A stretch of 64,000 bases of DNA, from positions 128,754,501-128,818,500 of the forward strand of contig OX465596.1 of the NCBI GenBank assembly GCA_950022295.1, read 5' to 3'. The translations under genes and the position numbers were made by a program. Below are positions 21,593 through 34,100 of this stretch, one piece after another. The stretch comes from Bromus sterilis (Eukaryota > Streptophyta > Magnoliopsida > Poales > Poaceae). Within the stretch, counting starts at the first letter, position 1. Each line of letters starts with the position of its first letter. The notes under the pieces were generated by a model. The model was not told the DNA's origin, searched no databases, and worked only from the letters and a program-made list of their open reading frames with translations.

Positions 21593-24500
21593 ATGAAGGT
21601 ATATCGAAGGATGGTGAATAGATACTTGTGATCCGCGGTGGACGAGATGAATGAAAAAAACAAAAAGGAGATTTTATGTCCGTGTAAAAAATGCAAAGAA
21701 GGCGTCTGGCTGGACCCCTTTAAGGGTGGACGTTTGAAGGCGCACCTGCATAGAAATGGTTTCACGGATGGCTATACTCGATGTATAACTGAAGATGATG
21801 ATGAAGATATCGATGGTGCAACCAATAAGCCCATGGCAGCGGATGAAGAGATGATTGATGGATCCGAAGACGAATAGGGCGCTGGAAATTATAAATGCGG
21901 AGAAGACGCCGCACATGGTAATGGCGGAGAAGATCAAGACGAACATGATGGAGAAGATGCGGACATGACGGATCCTTTGTCGCTACTAAATTCAATCGTG
22001 CGGGACCCTCATTTTCGAGACCTGCTTCGCAAGAAGACGACTAGCGACAGAGCTGCTTCTAGAGAGGAGGCCAAGTTGGAGAAACTGGAGGTAGACTCGA
22101 AGACTCCATTGTATGATGGTTGGGCTCGTGAGGTGACCCGCTTGAGTTTCACGCTCGAACTTCTAAAGACAAAGGTCAAAAACAAATGGAGCGACAAAAG
22201 CCTCGATGATCATATCAAGTATCTAAGCAAGATGTTTCTTCCCCCGGGGAACCTTTGTCCTACTAATGTCGATGAGGCGAAGAAGATTGTGTGCCCTCTT
22301 GATCTTCCGCACATTAGATACCATGCATGCATCAACGATTGTATCATTTATCGGAACGAAAACGCAGAAAAAACCAGTTGTCCGGTGTGCAATGCTGATA
22401 GATACAAGAAGGCCCGAAAGAAATCTCCTCAGAAAGTTGTATGGTACTTTCCGATCGCTCCTCGTCTGCAGCGTTATTTCGTAGATCCTAAGGAAGCAGA
22501 GCTAATGCGGTGGCACGCGGTCAGGAAGGTTCCAATGATGGAGATGATCCGAAGATGAGACACCCTGTGGATGGAAGCAAGTGGAGTGCGTTGAACGCCG
22601 AATATGGATTTCATCTTGATCTAAGGAATGTCATGCTTGGCATGGGTTCAGATGGCATGAATCCGTTTGGCAACCATAACACCAACCACATCACATGGCC
22701 CGTGTTTGTATGGATGTACAACATTCCCCCGTGGAAGTGCATGAAGACAAAGTACATACACACGAGCATTCTGATTCAAGGGCCGAAACAGCCGGGAAAT
22801 AATATTAATCTATATCTAGGGCTATTGAAAGAGGAGCTAGAAATTTTATGGAAATCACCAGTCAAGGCATGGGACGCTTTAGGAAAAGAATATTTCTATA
22901 TGAAAGCCGCGGTGCTGACGATGGTGCACGACTATCTCGGTTACGGATATGTATCAGGCCAGGTGTGCCATGGATATTGTGGATGCAAGATGTGCATGGA
23001 TGATACAACATCTCAGCAGCTAACGAAAGATGGTGGGTCTGCGAAAATTGTTTAGATGGGGCATCGAAGATGGATCGAGAAGAATGACCCGTGGAGAAAC
23101 CGTGGAGATCTATTCAATGGTGAGACTAAGCATCGACGTAAGAGGAGCGGCGCCGAAATTGATGAGTTGTGGAAAAACTGGAAAGAGTGCCCCGCACCTG
23201 GAAAGATGAAAAAACCGGAGCCCCTACTGCAGGTATGGAAAACAAGGTCTGTTTTCTAGGACTTGGAGTACTGGCCCAAACTCTATACGCCTCATTGTCT
23301 TGATCAAATTCATATCACGAAGAATGTTCTCGAGAGTTTTCTTGGCACACTGATGAACATGCCGGAGAAGAAAAAGGATGGGCCAAAGGCAAGAAGAGAC
23401 TTGGAAGATTTGGAAATAAGGGCAGATCTCCACATGCCCCATAAAACGGTCGAGGCAGAGACGGAGACAGAGGCGGGGGACAGCAGGCGGGGCAAAAAAG
23501 TAAAGAAGAAGGAAGAGAAATATTTCCCCCTTCTTGCTTCACCTTAAATACGAAGGAGATCGATCAATTTTCAAGTGTCTTACCGGAATAAAAGTTAGTT
23601 TCGGTTACTGTGGGAAGATAAGCAGATTTCTAGACATCCAGAAAAATAGGTTCAGCGGGATGAAGTGTCATGACTGTCACGTGATGATGACGCAGATATT
23701 CCCGGTTGCCCTTAGAGGGACAATGGACAAGCACGTCGGTGACACGCTTACTAGTTTCTGTAATTTTTTCGATGTTATCTCTCGAAAGTCTATCAGTTCG
23801 AAGCAACTCAGAAGGTTACAGGAAGAGATCGTTGTCATACTATGTGAGCTCGAGATGTACTTCCCTCCCGCGTTCTTTGACGTCATGGTGAATCTGTGTG
23901 TCCACATTGTGGACGACATCATCGACCCCGGCCCATCATACCTGCACAACATGATGCCGTTCGAGAGAATGAATGGGGTTATCAAAGGATTCGTTCGTAA
24001 CATGTCCCGACCAGATGGAATCATCGTACAAGGCTATCTGACACAAGAGTGCATCTGTTTCTGCGAGAATTATCTATGCAACGGAGACGACGACGTCCCT
24101 GTTGTTGGTTTGCCCGTTAACAAGCACCATGGGAGGCTCGGAGGAGAAGGTCACACCAACGGTCGGAGGGAACTGCATGTCGACCACTCGGATCGACGCA
24201 ATGACTTTGACAGAGCAAACTTAGTACTGCTACCACATCTTGATGTGGTAGACCATTTCGTGACACTACACAAAGAAACCATCGCCAAGAAGTACAATGA
24301 CCAGGGCCTACGCAAGACGGACGCCGAAGTTACTAAGTAGCACAACTCCACTTTCTTGCGTTGGTTCAAAGAGCATGTTCTTGCTAATCCCCCGGAAGAG
24401 GGGTCTACAAACGCCTTGCTCATATACGCCTTAGCACATGGCCCCGTTATCAACTTCCTCACCTATCAGGCATACGATATAAACGGATACACGTTCTTTA

Positions 24501-25081
24501 CTGAGGCCAGAGATATGAAAAGTGATTTCCAGAACTCGGGGGTGATGATAAAATGCATGACTGACGAGAACGGCTCAACTGAAAGTTTCTACGGAAGGGT
24601 CGAAGAGATCTGGGAGCTTAAATGCTCTGGACTACACAATGCGACGATGTTCCGTGTCAGATGGGCTAAGAATGTCGAAAGAGAAAATAGGTATTTCACT
24701 ACTATGTCTATACCCAATGCCAAGAGCGCTACCGTGAATGTCATCGCCAAAAATGAGCCATGGGTACACGCTGAGCACGTGACACAATGTTTCTACATAA
24801 CCGACCCGAGCAATCCCAGTCGTGTTGTCGTTAGGAGAGGCAAAAGAAAAATCGTCGGAATGGATCGAGTCGCCAACATAGAAGACTACGAGCAGTACGG
24901 CAACCCGATGAGGGAAGATGACGATGACGATGAAGAATATGTCAAAATAATAATGAAGACTACATTACCTATGAAAGATCGTACACCATGGAAAAGGAAA
25001 AGTCACAATGAGGGCCTAAATTATTCTGAAACGAACAAGAAAGGAAAGAAGCTAATCACTAAGAAACGTCCTCGACACTGA
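21593..25081 (+). pseudogene. CACTA transposase (TNPD type), broken
   Basis: Encodes the cut-and-paste transposase of En/Spm elements. Domains in order: Transpos_assoc (about 21650-21860, CPCKKCKEGVWLDPF), Transposase_21/TNPD (about 22300-23500, with HACINDCIIYR, CPVCNADRYKKA, VFVWMYNIPPW and CHGYCGCKMCMDDT), DUF4218 (about 23640-24150, MKCHDCHVMM) and DUF4216 (about 24480-24800, RVRWAKN). ATG at 21593 is in frame with the first domain. Breaks: TGA at 21629, TAG at 21875, frameshift near 22527, TAG at 23053 and 23257, frameshift near 23530, TAG at 24338. It ends with a basic tail and a TGA at 25079. Non-functional, but the domain order is complete. Confidence 0.85.
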
Positions 25082-25276
25082 GAAACTAAATGTGTGTTGT
25101 AATATATATATATATGTATCTATTTATTGTACTCGCACTTTAACCGTTATCGATCAGTCAAATTAATATATATGTTTGTAATACATGGAGTACATATGTA
25201 TTACCACTGTTAAATATACATTATATAAATTACATAAAAAGGAAATTAAAAAGAGAAACAAAAGAATGACAGAAAT

Positions 25277-25713
25277 AGCAGTAGCGCGCCCTACCGGTGA
25301 GCCCGCTACTACTAAATAACTGTAGCGCGCCCTGCCAGTGGGCCCGCTAATGCTAAATAACAGTAGCGCGCCCTACCAGGGGGCCCGCTACTGCTACTGC
25401 TAGTTTTCACTTAAACCACCGGGCGCGCGGTTTCCTCTTCATTCCCTGCTCTCTCTGCCATACTTCTCTCCGGCCCTCTCGAACTCGGCCTCCTTGCCGT
25501 CGTCGCCGCGCCTCCGCTGCCTTGCCTCTTCCTCCTCCTCTGCACCGCCTTGGCTGACGTTGCCCCGCCCCTCCTCCCTCCCTCGCCACCGCCGCCGTCG
25601 AGCATCTAGGTAGTCCTCCCTCCCAGCTCTCCCCTCCTCCTCTCCCCTCCGCCCTCCCTCTCCCCTCCTCTCTACTTTTTCCCTCACCCCCTCCCGTAAT
25701 TTTTCTTGCACGG
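25277..25713 (+). repeat. CACTA right subterminal repeats and degenerate terminus
   Basis: Three copies of GTAGCGCGCCCT, a variable core and GGCCCGCTA follow each other at 25280, 25322 and 25365. After them comes a GC- and CT-rich 300-base stretch ending in TTTTTCTTGCACGG, the likely decayed terminal inverted repeat. The terminus is less certain than the left one. Confidence 0.65.
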
Positions 25714-26294
25714 TAGGAGCAACCCTGCGAGTGTCCCACCTAGAAGCAACGCAGGAAGAAGTGATCAGGAGAATGACCAACCCGAAAGCAGAAATCGTGC
25801 GTGCAAAAGGAAGCCATCCCAGGAAAAATCACCATAAGCAGAAAAGAAATAGACAGGGTGCAAAACACAGTAAACAGCGGCAAGCTCCTACCACAAGATG
25901 CCTCTGGCGACGAGCTCACGGTATATCACTAGTTATTAAGAGACATGGCGAAAGAAAACAGGAGGATACAATCGGAACTCGACAAATGACAGCGAGCCGC
26001 GGACGAGTCAAGTGCCAGGCGCCAAGCACTCTCGGATGACTCCTCAGACAACAGATCTCCTTACTGGCGCAAATCCAGAACCAACAACATGCAGCGAACA
26101 GATAAGGATACAATCACCCGCAATCTAGACGAGACTTTACGGCTCGAAGACGATGAATCCGAAAGCGACAAACAACTAACTGCAGCTGAAGCACCCGTCG
26201 CCGCAAAAACCTACCACCGCCGCGCACATAGCGGAGAGAAAGAAGAAGAACATCACAACACCTCAAAAGCGGTCAAACTCATGAGAAACGCACT
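25714..26294 (+). pseudogene. gag: Second Tat-lineage gag, N-terminal fragment
   Basis: Homologous to 14050-14470 of the first Tat gag, in the same order: GTAAACAGCGGCAAGCTCC against GTAAAGCACGGAAAGCTAC, then GACGAGCTCA, then GGATGACTCCTC. It carries in-frame stops, for example TAG near 25931 and TGA near 25987. It stops at GCACT (26290-26294), the target duplication of the 9.2-kb element, and resumes at 35467. No LTR of this Tat copy is visible. Confidence 0.7.
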
Positions 26295-29200
26295 TGTAAG
26301 GCCCGATATGCCATACTGTTCCAGATCTAGACGATTCCATCCAGATCCGGGGACGAAGGACATATCAGTCCCACCGCGACATATGACAATGCCATATGCC
26401 CCAGCTTTCCAACATGATATCACAACATTACAGATACAAGGATACAACATCTCATACCATCGGCATACAACTGCCTTAAATACAATACAACAGCGGAAGA
26501 TACTTGTCTGAGTACAGACTACAATCAAATGCCTACTGGCAAAGAGAAAAACATCGATCCCCATAACCACACGGGTCCAGGCCCTCCGCCGGGATCCGCC
26601 TAACTAGTCGTCGTCGAGTCTCCACGTGAAACGTCGATCACCATACCTGTTGTCGATCAAGAACCCTGAAAAGAGTTTGGGGGTAGTATCATGAGTACAG
26701 AGGTACTCAACATCCAACTGTAGTGGTCATCTGACCCAGCAAGGACTTCATCACTCGTCATTCTAGGACAACTAGTAGTTTACGGTAAGGAAGGGGTAAG
26801 TGGTGAGGTTTCTGCCGCACTAGCGTTTATGAAGTGGCTAACGATCTAGAGAGTAAGGTAAGAAGCCAAGCATTCGATGAGGAATCGCCTCCAACAAGTC
26901 TGCTATCCACCTACATACGCAAAAATAACACCTATCCTATCCTTGTCCTCCTCTTCGCATCCCGACGAAGAAGAAGCAGTCAAGGCACACACACACGTTG
27001 ATCAAGTTATATTAATATTATCTCAGCTGTTGTTGTCTATGAACAAGGAGTAGGTCTCAAGTCGTCCATAACCGTGGACACGGCTTCTCGAAAAGATTTA
27101 ACCCTGCAGGGGTGTACCAATTGCCCATCACAAGGCTCCACACGCACGCCCATCTCTCTCAGTTGCTACCCATCACAGGAAACCATTTTATGATTTAGTT
27201 CCATGAGATCCTAACTGACAAGTCCCTCTAGCTAACAACGAACAAGTCCGGGTGGCCCCCGAGGAGTCGACAACCAATCCAAAAGCTGGCCACGCTCTCG
27301 GATCGGACTCTTCCGTCTCAACAGGGTTTGGGTTACCGAGATGTCTCATGTGAGGCCTCGGGCCCTTGCCGGTCAATGGTAGACCAACAGGGAAACCATG
27401 TCTCCGCTGGTCCGGGTTGGTTGGAAAACTATTGGCGTACGACCAGCACACACACGGTTTCAAAAGGTAAAATAAGCTCGGGCCACCACTAGAAATGCTT
27501 GAAGCTAGGTAGGTAAGAAAAGGGGACCTCATAAAATCCCACACGCGGTTAGGCACGCTCAGTCTTAAAACCAATACCCGGAACTCGGATCCTAGGTGAC
27601 TCGAATGGAACAAAGCGCCGGGGCGGGATAGCCTAGACCTTCCATCCTTCGTCGAATATAGTCAACATTATAATAATCATATCATAAACAACAATATAAT
27701 AATGTGATATCCCAAACCAAGGACTAACAGGGTAACATCACAGCATTCTAAGCATGCATACTAAGCAGGGGCTGAGCAACGAGCAATAGTGACATAGCAG
27801 TACAAGGTTTGCTGGGAGGGGACATGGCTGTATTGGTTTGAAAGAGGTTGTAACCATGTGGTAGGATCAAACATCAAACCTAACATAGACTAGCATGCAA
27901 ACCACTGGTTGAAATAGAATGGATCATATGTAATGTATAGTCCTTGCCTGTTGATAAGTCGGGTTCCGAAGGTGTAGTTGATCGCAACCTCGCATCGTCT
28001 CCGAGAGGTACCCGCGGAAGCACACAAGACGATAAACACTTGGAAGAAATCAACGAGCAAGCACTCTATTACTACGAGGCAAAAACGAGCAAGCATCAAC
28101 AAAAAGCAACACGAGACATCGCACCTACCGTCGAGAGCGGTTACTAACAGTTTAAGTGGGGTATCGGTCACACACGACGAATACCGCACATTTACAAGGG
28201 TTCAAGTTGTTTAGCTACAGGTGATCAACCAACGGTTATTAACATGGCAACTCAAGCAAGCATGGCATAGCACACAAACATGTCAAGAGGTGAAGCACAA
28301 AGTAAACTATCTATGCTAGTCAACTTAAGTGAGGCACAGCCTAAACATGGCATAACACTAAGTGCCGCACGATGATTAAAAGATTTGGTACTGTTCTGCC
28401 CTAAACCATATTTTAGGTTGGTTAACAACAAAAAAAATAGCATATACACAAAGTACACGAAAAACTAATCAATTTACATATAAGGCACACCCCAAACGGA
28501 GTTACGGTTAAAAAGATATAAGCAAAACAAGTTACGGGCACAAACTGCCAACATTAGCAAGCACACTTTAGAGCAATGCATAAACAGGATAATCAATGCA
28601 AACATGATCACAAATGATATGGAACTAAAGTAGACATGATTGGGAAGGCATGGCAAAAAGAATCATGCAAAAAGACATCATAGATCAAAAGATATTAAGC
28701 AAACAACATGGCATCACAAAGTAACAGACTTAGTGAAAAACTAAGGTGGCTGTCAAAAACAGCAGCATAGCAACTTTGGAGCTAAATATCTATATGACCA
28801 GAAACCATATCATGGAACTGCAATACATGTAATGGAAGTAGACATGATGCTTAACAATATGAAATTGGAATAACTCAATTCCGATAAACGGTTGCGAAGT
28901 AATCGTCACCCGAAGTTGCAACAAATTAACAGTTTCAGCAACAGCAGCACATTAACATCAGGATAGCTACTTTGGAGCAAGATTTAATATAGATAAAGCA
29001 CCCAAACATGACAAGTTAAAGGATGGAAATGAATTACACATGATGCTTAACACATAGGAGAAAGAATCAATGCAATAGGCCTCATGGATGAGTCACAATC
29101 ATCATGCAATGTTGCAACAAAATATAAATAGCAGCACTTCACAGGAATTTGTAGCAGTTTAACGGCCTGATGCCCACTTCAACACACAATTACACAATCA

Positions 29201-30587
29201 AGATGAGCTCAAATGCAAATGCTCACAAAATGTGAATCAAAGTACACGCAATTCTGAGCAACTTTCATTTTGGGCGCACGATCATCGGAGCTACACATCA
29301 ACGGGAAATAACGTTGCAAAAACGTAACAGCAGCAAAATTTTAAGGACTTAGGAAAAAAAACAGTCTTAGGGGAAAATACCCAGGGAAAAAAAAGAAAGG
29401 GGCGCCTCTCACTGGGCCGGCCCAACTGCGGCTGTGAGGGGGGGGGGGGTCGGCCTGGCCTTGGCCTTGCTGGGCTGCGCGGCCCACTCGGTGCAGGCCG
29501 GCCCGGATGGGGCGAGTGGCCGCTAGATCGGGGCTGGATCGTCCCCGCACGAGCGGACGTGCTCTGGAGGCCACCGGCGGCGGGGTTCGCGCGGCTCCTC
29601 CGGCAAGCAGGCGTGGGCGGCGTGGCCTTGGGGCGGTCGGGAGGCGCGGATCCGGCCGGATCCGGCCCGTGTCGCGGCGCCGGAGGCGAGAGAGGCAGCG
29701 CCGGCTCCTGCTCGGGCTCGGGTGAGCTGCACCCATGGTGGTGGCGGCCGGCGCGAGACCTATGGACATAGGAGGAGGGAGGTCAGGGGAGGACGCGGGA
29801 GGAGGAAGGAGAGGGGAGAGAGGGAGAGGGCGCGGCGGCCTGGACGTGGGGCGCGGCGGCGAGCAGCTCCGGCTGCCGGCGACGGTTGAGGCAGACCCGT
29901 GGCGTGGAGGCGGCTCGGGGAGAGGAGAGAGAAGGGGGCTACGTGGCGCTATCTGAGCCCTCCAGGGCCAGATCTGACGGCTGGAAAAATTCTGGGGCTA
30001 GGGTTTTTCGGATCTGGGGTTATGTGGACGAAAATTGGGGGAAAAACTGGGGGTGTGGCTGCAATTTTGTGCTAGGGAAACCCTAGAAAAGGGGTGGGAG
30101 TGTGGTGGTCTTTATATAGCCCCGGTGGCTGGCAGTTTGCAAAAACATCCCCGGTTTTTCTCTCGCGCGCGCGGTGCCAACATTTCTGACCGCCGGGGGT
30201 CCGCAGTACCTCCGATTCAGGTAAAACTTCGAACTGCGGGATCAGCGCATCGAGCTGGCGGCGTTCACCTCGCATTGGAACCGTTCCGAGAACACTTTCC
30301 GGCGCGCTATAAAAATAACCCGTTTAATTATTAAACGGGTATTTCGTTCCGTTGGTTGCGGCTGGAATCGTGCGGTTTTCGCGACGGTGATCGGGTGAAA
30401 CCCGGTGTCGCAAAGGTCGAGTGTCAGGATGGCAAGGGTCGGTCTTTTTCCGGTACGAGATAAGAGGGGGAAAAATAATCGCCGATCGATAAATCGGGGA
30501 TGCAAACTCTGCAAACAAATCAGACAATCAAACAATTCACACCGAAAACAAAATTTTTATTTTTTTTGTGAAAACTGGGCTGTTACA
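26295..30587 (-). repeat. 3' LTR of the 9.2-kb element
   Basis: Starts TGTAAGGCCCG and ends CTGTTACA. On the minus strand it has a ~450-base AT-rich U3, then a TATA box at 30111, then a GC-rich block (about 29400-30100) and about 2.9 kb of AT-rich sequence. Frames in the GC-rich block (for example 29341-29769) are proline-, arginine- and serine-rich and not credible genes. Confidence 0.9.
30111..30119 (-). promoter_or_regulatory. TATA box in the 3' LTR of the 9.2-kb element
   Basis: The minus strand reads CTATATAAAG, about 470 bases inside the LTR. The identical site occurs at 34998-35006 in the other LTR. Confidence 0.75.
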
Positions 30588-31179
30588 ATACAACTCCACC
30601 AACAAGGGATATCGTCCCGAGATCCAGGACAATCCGGGGGAGAGAAAAGAGAGACAACGATCTTCAACACCACCAACAAGGGACTCTGCTCCATGTCGAC
30701 GTCGAGCTTCGGTTGAGATAAATTTCCGCAGAGAGACGACATCGTCGAAAATACGAAACCATCGGTGTCAAGAGGAGGAACGACAATGAAAGCTGGATCA
30801 AAGGATAGTGCATTTCGACGCAAGTCGTGAAAACACTGGGCCAAACGATGGATCGCAACGGATGAGCAACATGTAAACCAGAGTTGGGAGAACTAAAGGC
30901 ACTACAAGATTTCCCAACTGAGCTCGGAATCGAGACAATACGCTGCAAGCAAGGCGTTGTAACGGTTCCGAAACTCGACACACTCGAGATCCTAGAGTTT
31001 GAAGGGGGTAAGGCGAGATTTAAAACACATACGACACTTGTCCTGACCAGATAAAGGGTAAGGAGTAAAAATAATCCTACTCTTCGACAACTAACTTAGT
31101 AACTACAAAATTGTTTTTGTCTAGACTCGACTTCGGCCAGAGAAGGGATCCTACGGTCGGTAAGGCTCTGATACCAAGT
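30588..31179 (-). other. Interior of the 9.2-kb element, non-coding
   Basis: 592 bases between the LTRs. It contains ATCGTCCCGAGATCC near the 3' LTR, similar to the ATCTCGTCCCGAGATTC found at 46548-46564 in the Tekay element, and CTAGACTCGACTTCGGCCA near the primer site, shared with 51399-51415. These two matches suggest the interior is a chromovirus internal region with gag-pol deleted. The purine tract next to the 3' LTR is poor. The longest frames are about 100 codons without domains. Confidence 0.75.
31165..31177 (-). other. Primer-binding site, initiator-Met tRNA
   Basis: The minus strand reads TTGGTATCAGAGC, a perfect match to the usual plant gypsy and copia primer site. It lies two bases from the 5' LTR edge at 31180. 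Confidence 0.9.
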
Positions 31180-34100
31180 TGTAAGGCCCGATATGCGGTA
31201 CTGTTCCAGATCTAGACGTTTCCATCCAGATCCGGGGACGAAGCACATATCGGTCTAACCGCGACATATGACAATGCCATATGACCCGGATTTCCAACAT
31301 GATATCACAACATTACAGATACAAGGATACAACATCTCATACAATCGGCATACAACTGCCTTAAATACAATACAACAACGGAAGATACATGTCTGAGTAC
31401 AGACTACAATCAAATGCCTAGTGGCAAAGAGAAAAACATCGATCCCCATAACCACACGGGTCCAGGCCCTCCGCCGGGATCCGCCTAACTAGTCGTCATC
31501 GAGTCTCCACGTGAAACGTCGATCACCATACCTGTTGTCGATCAAGAACCCTGAAAAGAGTTTGTGGGTAGTATCATGAGTACAGAGGTACTCAGCATCC
31601 AACTGTAGTGGTCATCTGACCCAGCAAGGACTTCATCACTCGTCATTCTAGGAGAACTAGTAGTTTACGGTAAGGAAGGGGTAAGTGGTGAGGTTGCTGC
31701 CGCACTAGCGTTTATGAAGTGGCTAACGATCTAGAGAGTAAGGTAAGAAGCCAAGCATTCGATGAGGAATCGCCTCCAACAAGTCTGCTATCCACCTACA
31801 TACGCAAACATAACACCAATCCTATCCTTGTCCTCCTCTTCGCATCCCGACGAAGAAGAAGCAGTCAAGGCACACACACACGTTGATCAAGTTATATTAA
31901 GATTATCTCCGCTGTTGTTATCTATGAACAAGGAGTAGGTCTCAAGTTGTCCATAACAGTGGACACTGCTTCTCGAAAAGATTTAACCCTGCAGGGGTGT
32001 ACCAACATCCCATTACAAGGCTCCGCACGCACGCCCATCTCTCTCAGTTGCTACCCATCACAGGCAACCATTTTATGATTTAGTTCTAAGAGATCCGAAA
32101 CGACAAGTCCCTCTAGCTAACAACGAACAAATCCGGGTGGCCCCCGGGGAGTCGACCACCAATACAAAAGCTGGCCACGCTCTCGGATCGGACTCTTCCG
32201 TCTCAACAGGGTTTGGGTTACCGAGACGCCTCACGTGAGGCCTCGGGCCCTCGCCGGTCAATGGTGGACCAATAGGGAAACCATGTCTCCGCTGGTCCGG
32301 GTTCGTTGGAAAACTACTGGCGTACGACCAGCACACACACAGTTTCAAAAGGTAACATCAGCTCGGGCCACCACTAGAAATGCTTGAAGCTAGGTAGGTA
32401 AGAAAAGGGGACCCCATAAAATCCCACACGCGGTTAGGCACGCTCAGTCTTAAAACCAATACCCGGAATTCGGATCCTAGGTGACTCGAATGGAACAAAG
32501 CGTCGGGGCGGGATGGCCTAGACCTTCCATCCTTTGTCGAATATAGTCAACATTATAATAATCATATCATCAACAATAATATAATAATGTGATATCCCAA
32601 ACCAAGGAGTAACAGGGTAACATCATAGCATCCTAAGCATGCATACTAAGGATGGGCTGAGCAACGAGCAATAGTGACATAGCAGTACAAGGTTTGCTGG
32701 GAGGGGACATGGCTGTATTGGTTTGAAAGAGGTTGTAAACATGTGGTAGGATCAAACATCGAACCTAACATAGACTAGCATGCAAACCGCTGGTTCAAAT
32801 AGAATGGATCATAAGTAATGTATAGTCCTTGCCTGTTGACAAGTCGGGTTCCAAGGTGTAGTTGATTGCAAGCTCGCATCGTCTCCGAGAGGTACCCGCG
32901 GAAGCACACAAGACGATAAAAACTTGGATGCAATCAACGAGCAAGCACTCTGCTACTACGAGGAAAACACGAGCAAGAATCAACAAGAAGAAACACGAGA
33001 CATCGCACCTACCGTCAAGAGCGGTTACTAACAGTTTAAGTGGGGTATCGGTCACACACGACGAATACCGCACATTTACAAGAGTTCAAGTTGTTTAGCT
33101 ACAGGTGATCAACCAACGGTTATTAACATGGCAACTCAAGCAAGCATGGCATAGCACACAAACATGTCAAGAGGTGAAGCACAAAGTAAACTATCTATGC
33201 TAGTCAACTTAAGTGAGGCACAGCCTAAACATGGCATAACACTAAGTGCCGCACGATGATTAAAAGATTTGGTACTGTTCTGCCCTAAACTATATTTTAG
33301 GTTGGTTAACAACAACAAACAATAGCATATACACAAAGTACACGAAAAACTAATCAATTTACATATAAGGCACACCCCAAACGGAGTTACGGTTAAAAAG
33401 ATATAAGCAAAAAAAGTTACGGGCACAAACTGCCAACATCAGGAAGCACACTTTAGAGCAATGCTTAAACAGGATAATCAATACAAACATGATGAAAAAT
33501 GATATGTAACTAAAGTAGACATGACAGGGAAGGCATGGCAAAAAGAATCATGCAAAAAGACATCATAGATCAAAAGATATTAAGCAAATAACATGGCATC
33601 GCAAAGTAACAGACTTAGTGAAAAACTGAGGTGGCTGTCAAAAACAGCAGCATAGCAACTTTGGAGCTAAATATCTATATGACCAGCAAGCATATCATGG
33701 AAATGCAATACATTTAATGGAAGTAGACATGATTATTAACAATATGCAATTGGAATCACTCAATTTCGATAAACGGTTGCGAAGCAATCGTCACCCGAAG
33801 TTGGAACAAATTAAAAGTTTCAGCAACAGCAGCACATTAACATCAGGATAGCTACTTTGGAGCAAGATTTAATATAGCTAAAGCCCCCAAACGTAATTAG
33901 TTAAAGCATGGAAATGAAGTACACATGATTTTTAACACATAGGATAAAGAATCAATGCAATAGATCTCATGGATGAGTCACAATCATCATGCAAAGTTGC
34001 AACAAAATATAAACAGCAGCACTTAACAGGTAGTTGTAGCAGTTTAACGGCCTGATGCCCACTTCAACACACAATTACACAATCAAGATGAGCTCAAACG

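Larger units (their letters stand above)
20637..25713 (+). mobile_element. CACTA (En/Spm) DNA transposon with broken transposase
   Basis: The left end is CACTACTTGGAAAAATC at 20637. The right end, near 25701-25713 (TTTTCTTGCACGG), is a degenerate inverted match. Subterminal repeats of the type GTAGCGC..GCCCGCTACT are present near both ends, and a TNPD-type transposase lies between. A clear 3-bp target duplication is not visible. The left flank is the start of the Tat antisense gene and the right flank is a Tat gag, so the two sides do not join as one interrupted element. Confidence 0.8.
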
